A stretch of 64,000 bases of DNA from Phaseolus vulgaris (taxonomy: Eukaryota; Streptophyta; Magnoliopsida; Fabales; Fabaceae), in assembly GCF_000499845.2 (NCBI RefSeq), contig NC_023751.2, positions 36,693,309-36,757,308 on the forward strand, written 5' to 3'. The notes beneath the pieces were generated by a model, which saw only the letters and a program-made list of their open reading frames with translations, made no database searches and was not told the DNA's origin. The position numbers were made by a program, and so were the translations under genes. Positions 52,501 to 64,000 of this stretch are shown here, piece by piece. Numbering within the stretch: the first letter of the stretch is position 1; each line of letters begins with the position of its first letter.

Positions 52501-53250
52501 AATCAAACTCAGATAACTTTATACGAGTTAATATACAAACCCAATATAATTTTTTACGGTTTTAAAATATAAAGATACAAAACTAAATTAATAATTAAAT
52601 TAAAAAGATCTTTCAACCTTTAGTTGTGCAAGAATGGATTATGAATCGAAACAAAATTGATTTTTTTTAATGACATGATACGAAAGTGTTTGTTGTTAAA
52701 AATTTATACAATAGAATTTTTAAAAAATTAATGTAAATTCAACAAATATTTTTTAAAATTAATTAACAAATACATGTCTTATAAACCTCTGTAATAATTC
52801 AAAAAATATTTTTTAAAATTAACAAATACATGTCTTATAAACCTCTGTAATACGTATGTATGACCCGGACACACCCTTTAGAAACACCCTTTAGAAGGGT
52901 CTAAGCCTAGTAGGTTTTCGTATTTTATGTACTAATTTGATGAAGCTAACAACACTCCAAAACCTTTTCATTTTTCACTCAAAACAACTTTCCACTGCCA
53001 CATAACAAAAGGGAACTGTAATTTGAGGTATGCAATAAGAAAACATAGGAGGGTAATCACATTCAGCTTGATGGTTTTGGAAGATGACAATCAAACTACA
53101 ATTTAACTGAAACTAGAGTTACACGATTTCTATTTCCTTTATGGGGGTTGGGAGAAATAATTAACACAGGATGAACTAAGTCATATAATATGGAACTGCA
53201 GCAATAGAAAGAAAAAGGAAGTGAAGGTGCCAGTGAAACTGAGCTGGCCC
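49520..53250. other. AT-rich intergenic region between LBO1 and CUL1
   Basis: No gene recognised. A local tandem duplication is listed separately at 52739-52852. The final few hundred bases before 53473 are the probable CUL1 3' UTR, transcribed leftwards. Confidence 0.4.
52739..52852. repeat. Local tandem duplication of about 56 bp
   Basis: AACAAATACATGTCTTATAA and ACCTCTGTAATA occur twice in the same context, preceded by AAATATTTTTTAAAATTAA in both copies (about 52739-52796 and 52800-52852). The copies are nearly identical, suggesting a recent event. A second tiny duplication (CACCCTTTAGAA, twice) lies just after it at about 52872-52896. Confidence 0.85.
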
Positions 53251-53472
53251 TACTTATGGACTTCATTACAACTTCTCCAACATGGGCACACATCTACAGT
53301 AGTAATCCATACCTGGATATGGAGCCAAAATGTACAAGCACTCGCAGCTCCTCTTTCCAAGGAAATTATGGAGAAACTCATGATTTGCATGTTCAAATAT
53401 GATCCTCTTGCTTTGCTGTTTGTAGCAACTGCAGTAACCACATCTTCATTCGCAAATTCGTCAAAGACCAAA

Positions 53473-61629
<8,157 letters not shown>

Positions 61630-61665
61630 GCCGGCAAACTAAATTCCAAGCTCAGACGCCAAAAT

Positions 61666-62033
61666 CTGCAACCAAAAAATGTTCATAAACCCTCCTGACA
61701 AAAACAGTCCCCGAACTCAACCAAAAACAGCAAATAACCATTCCAAATTCCAACCAAACAACTTCAACTCTCCCAGAAGAAAATCACAGCAAACAACAAG
61801 ACGCAATTCCTCCCCCAACTTAAACCTAAACTGTTCCAAAACAAAGTAAATTTCAAAATCATCCACAGATTTCCCCAATCTTATTTCAGAAAAGACCACA
61901 ATCCATAATAAACATCCGAATTCCGAAATCCGCAGATAATGAAGCGAATAAACGATGTGGCAGCGCCGGTGAGAAAGGAGCAGAAGAAGATCAAGGATGT
62001 GAGATTGAGGGAAGAAAAGAGAAGAAGTGTTAC
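61666..62033 (-). other. Probable 5' UTR intron of CUL1
   Basis: On the minus strand a donor ACG|GTAACA (exon end 62034) and an acceptor GGTTGCAG|ATTTTGG (exon start 61665) bracket about 370 bases, leaving a 36-base UTR segment before the ATG at 61629. The pattern is reasonable for a plant leader intron but rests on splice motifs only. Confidence 0.5.
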
Positions 62034-62199
62034 CGTAGAAACCGTGAGCGCGAAGCGAAACCCTAAGAACGGTGGATGAAAGAAAAAGAAGAGGAATTCC
62101 TGAAGAAGCAGAAGAGGATTTGCACGCTGGTTTTGTTGTGATGGTAAAGAGAGCAACGAAGGGGTAAAAGAGAGAACAGAAAAGAATGAAGAACCAAAA

Positions 62200-64000
62200 T
62201 TTTGATTATTCTTTTCTGTTAAATCTTAATTTTAACAATATCATTTTGTTACATTAAAATATCTAAAAAAAATATTTTTTTAATTTTTATAACGTTATTA
62301 ATACTATTATTTAATAAAGTATTCATATAATAAAAGTAACTAACCCAACAACTTCAAAAGCATGAACATCTTTCAACCACACAATATATTACTTATTACC
62401 ACTATTTTTTATCTAATCAGATTTCTATATTTTATTTTTGAAAGATTACGTGTGTATTTTCTACTCGTTGTAGAAAATAATAACAGTTGATTATTTAATA
62501 TTTTATTTTATTAATCTTTAAAATTAAATATTTTTTACATATATTTTGTACTTTATAATTTTTTTTATCTTTGTTAATAACTAATAGAATAAATTTTATC
62601 CATGTTTCCATTGATTTTATTCATACATATTTTATTTTATTTTATTAACATAATATTGTTATTATTATTAGGATCAGTCTTTATATTTAAGATTTAAGAT
62701 ATTATACATTTTTGAAGTCAGTAATTCCATCAAAAATTTATATAAAAAATTTATTAATGGAATAAGAAAGTAAGAGGCGTATATAAATATTCATTAATTT
62801 AAATTTTTAAATAATATACAGCATTTTTAACATAAACGATAACTTAAATATATTAATAATTAATTATTCAGAAAATTATTAAATAGTAATTAGATTTAGA
62901 AACAATAAATAAATAACTAATCATTATATTAAATAAGTTAGATATTATTTTATAAATTAAAAAAATAATTTGTTTTAAAATAATTTTTATAATTAATAGA
63001 AATTTACAAAATAAATTTTAAATTAATGTTTAAATTAGTTAACAAAATTTAACCGTTAATATTTTAAATCTTAAAATTAATATTTTAAAAAATAATAAAA
63101 ATTACTTTCAAATATAAAGTAGTTAGTAGGTTTTAGATATTATATTTTTTAGTTTATAAAATAATATTTAAATTAAATTAGTTAGTAACTAATTGTTTTA
63201 ATATTTAAACTTAATTTTTATTTAACCATTTTTTATTTAAATTATAATAAATTTATTCAAATTAAAAAAAGTAAAAAATAATAACTTTAATTCAGTATCG
63301 TCTTAAAAAATAATAATTTATTAAGTTATTATAAATTTAAGTAATTAGTTTTTTCATATGATTCTTATCTTAGAAAATGACAATTATTTTTTTATGTGAT
63401 TTACATATCTTTATATATTAACTATTGTACTTTTTAAAATATTAGTTAGTGGTATTACATCAAACAATATACTATATATTCTATTTCAATTCTTATAATA
63501 ATTCTTATATATTATATTTTTGCACACTTGGATTAAAAATTTATCCAATTCTCACCCTTGGGTTTCAACCTTTTTTGTTCAACATCTAAAAGCCATAGAA
63601 AAACATCTATAATTTATTTCTGGGTAAATAAATATTTTATTAATTGTTTTAAATATTTTAAAATTAATTAAAAGTAAAATTGACTTATTAGTAAATTTTA
63701 ACTTCAACTTTTATCAGTTCAAAATGATTTAAAAGTATGAAAAACTCAGTCTAAAATTTTAACAGAATTTAAATTTGTGATATTTTATATAAAACTGTCT
63801 CACAACACAAGTATTTGAACACAAAAATGATTAAATTTAAATATTTTTATAGAAAAGATAGAATTAATTAATAACTAAATTTATTTTATGGATAAAATGG
63901 AAACACTTTTTTTTTGTTGGTCTAGTACTGAATCAATTTCTTCCCATACAATTCAAAAATAAATAAAAACAAATTTTACACCTTTTACTCAAGGGTAATT
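62200..64000. other. AT-rich flank upstream of CUL1
   Basis: The CUL1 promoter should lie just above 62150. The rest is very AT-rich. About 62860-63300 is another copy of the AT-rich repeat family described at 47630-48047. No gene is visible up to the window end. Confidence 0.4.

Overview
The window looks like nuclear DNA of a dicot plant, most likely a phaseoloid legume such as Phaseolus, Vigna or Glycine. The genes are split by many introns, intergenic DNA is very AT-rich, all six proteins belong to plant families or have plant-type architecture, and several dispersed repeats resemble ones I know from bean and soybean DNA. There is no bacterial-type organisation: no operons, CRISPR arrays or prophage. 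I did not find a convincing undescribed biological system. The unusual points are splice-site oddities, start-codon questions and several small mobile-element remnants.

Layout. (1) 984-7141 (+): a GTE1/IMB1-type bromodomain-NET (BET) chromatin reader of 8 coding exons, one of which ends in a GC splice donor. (2) 8752-10626 (-): a small lysine-rich protein of unknown function, 5 exons. (3) 12612-20864 (-): the SnRK1 beta-gamma subunit (SNF4/KINbetagamma), 13 exons, with a second GC-AG intron and a last intron that does not splice in frame with ordinary sites. (4) 21550-27150: AT-rich intergenic DNA holding a decayed LINE (about 24430-25540, minus). (5) 27593-35466 (+): a 1650-residue CW-type zinc-finger protein, 11 coding exons, with two short upstream ORFs and a SINE remnant in its last intron. 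(6) 35500-45300: a long intergenic region with small LTR elements, a MITE-like element and AT-rich repeats. (7) 45386-46947 (+): a 2-oxoglutarate/Fe(II) dioxygenase that I recognise as LATERAL BRANCHING OXIDOREDUCTASE (LBO1). (8) 46990-53400: repeats, including a 72-bp tandem array inside a TRIM-like element. (9) 53473-61629 (-): CULLIN1, 19 coding exons, exactly 744 residues, plus a probable 5' UTR intron. (10) 62160-64000: AT-rich flank.

How the genes relate. The genes are independent transcription units. Two functional links are visible. LBO1 acts late in strigolactone synthesis and CUL1 is the scaffold of SCF ligases, including the MAX2/D3 complex that perceives strigolactone; here they are tail-to-tail neighbours about 6.5 kb apart. 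GTE1 and the CW protein are both predicted readers of histone marks (acetyl-lysine and methyl-lysine). All intron-exon models were built by hand from reading frame, splice dinucleotides and remembered family sequences. They keep frame throughout, except at the last SNF4 intron.
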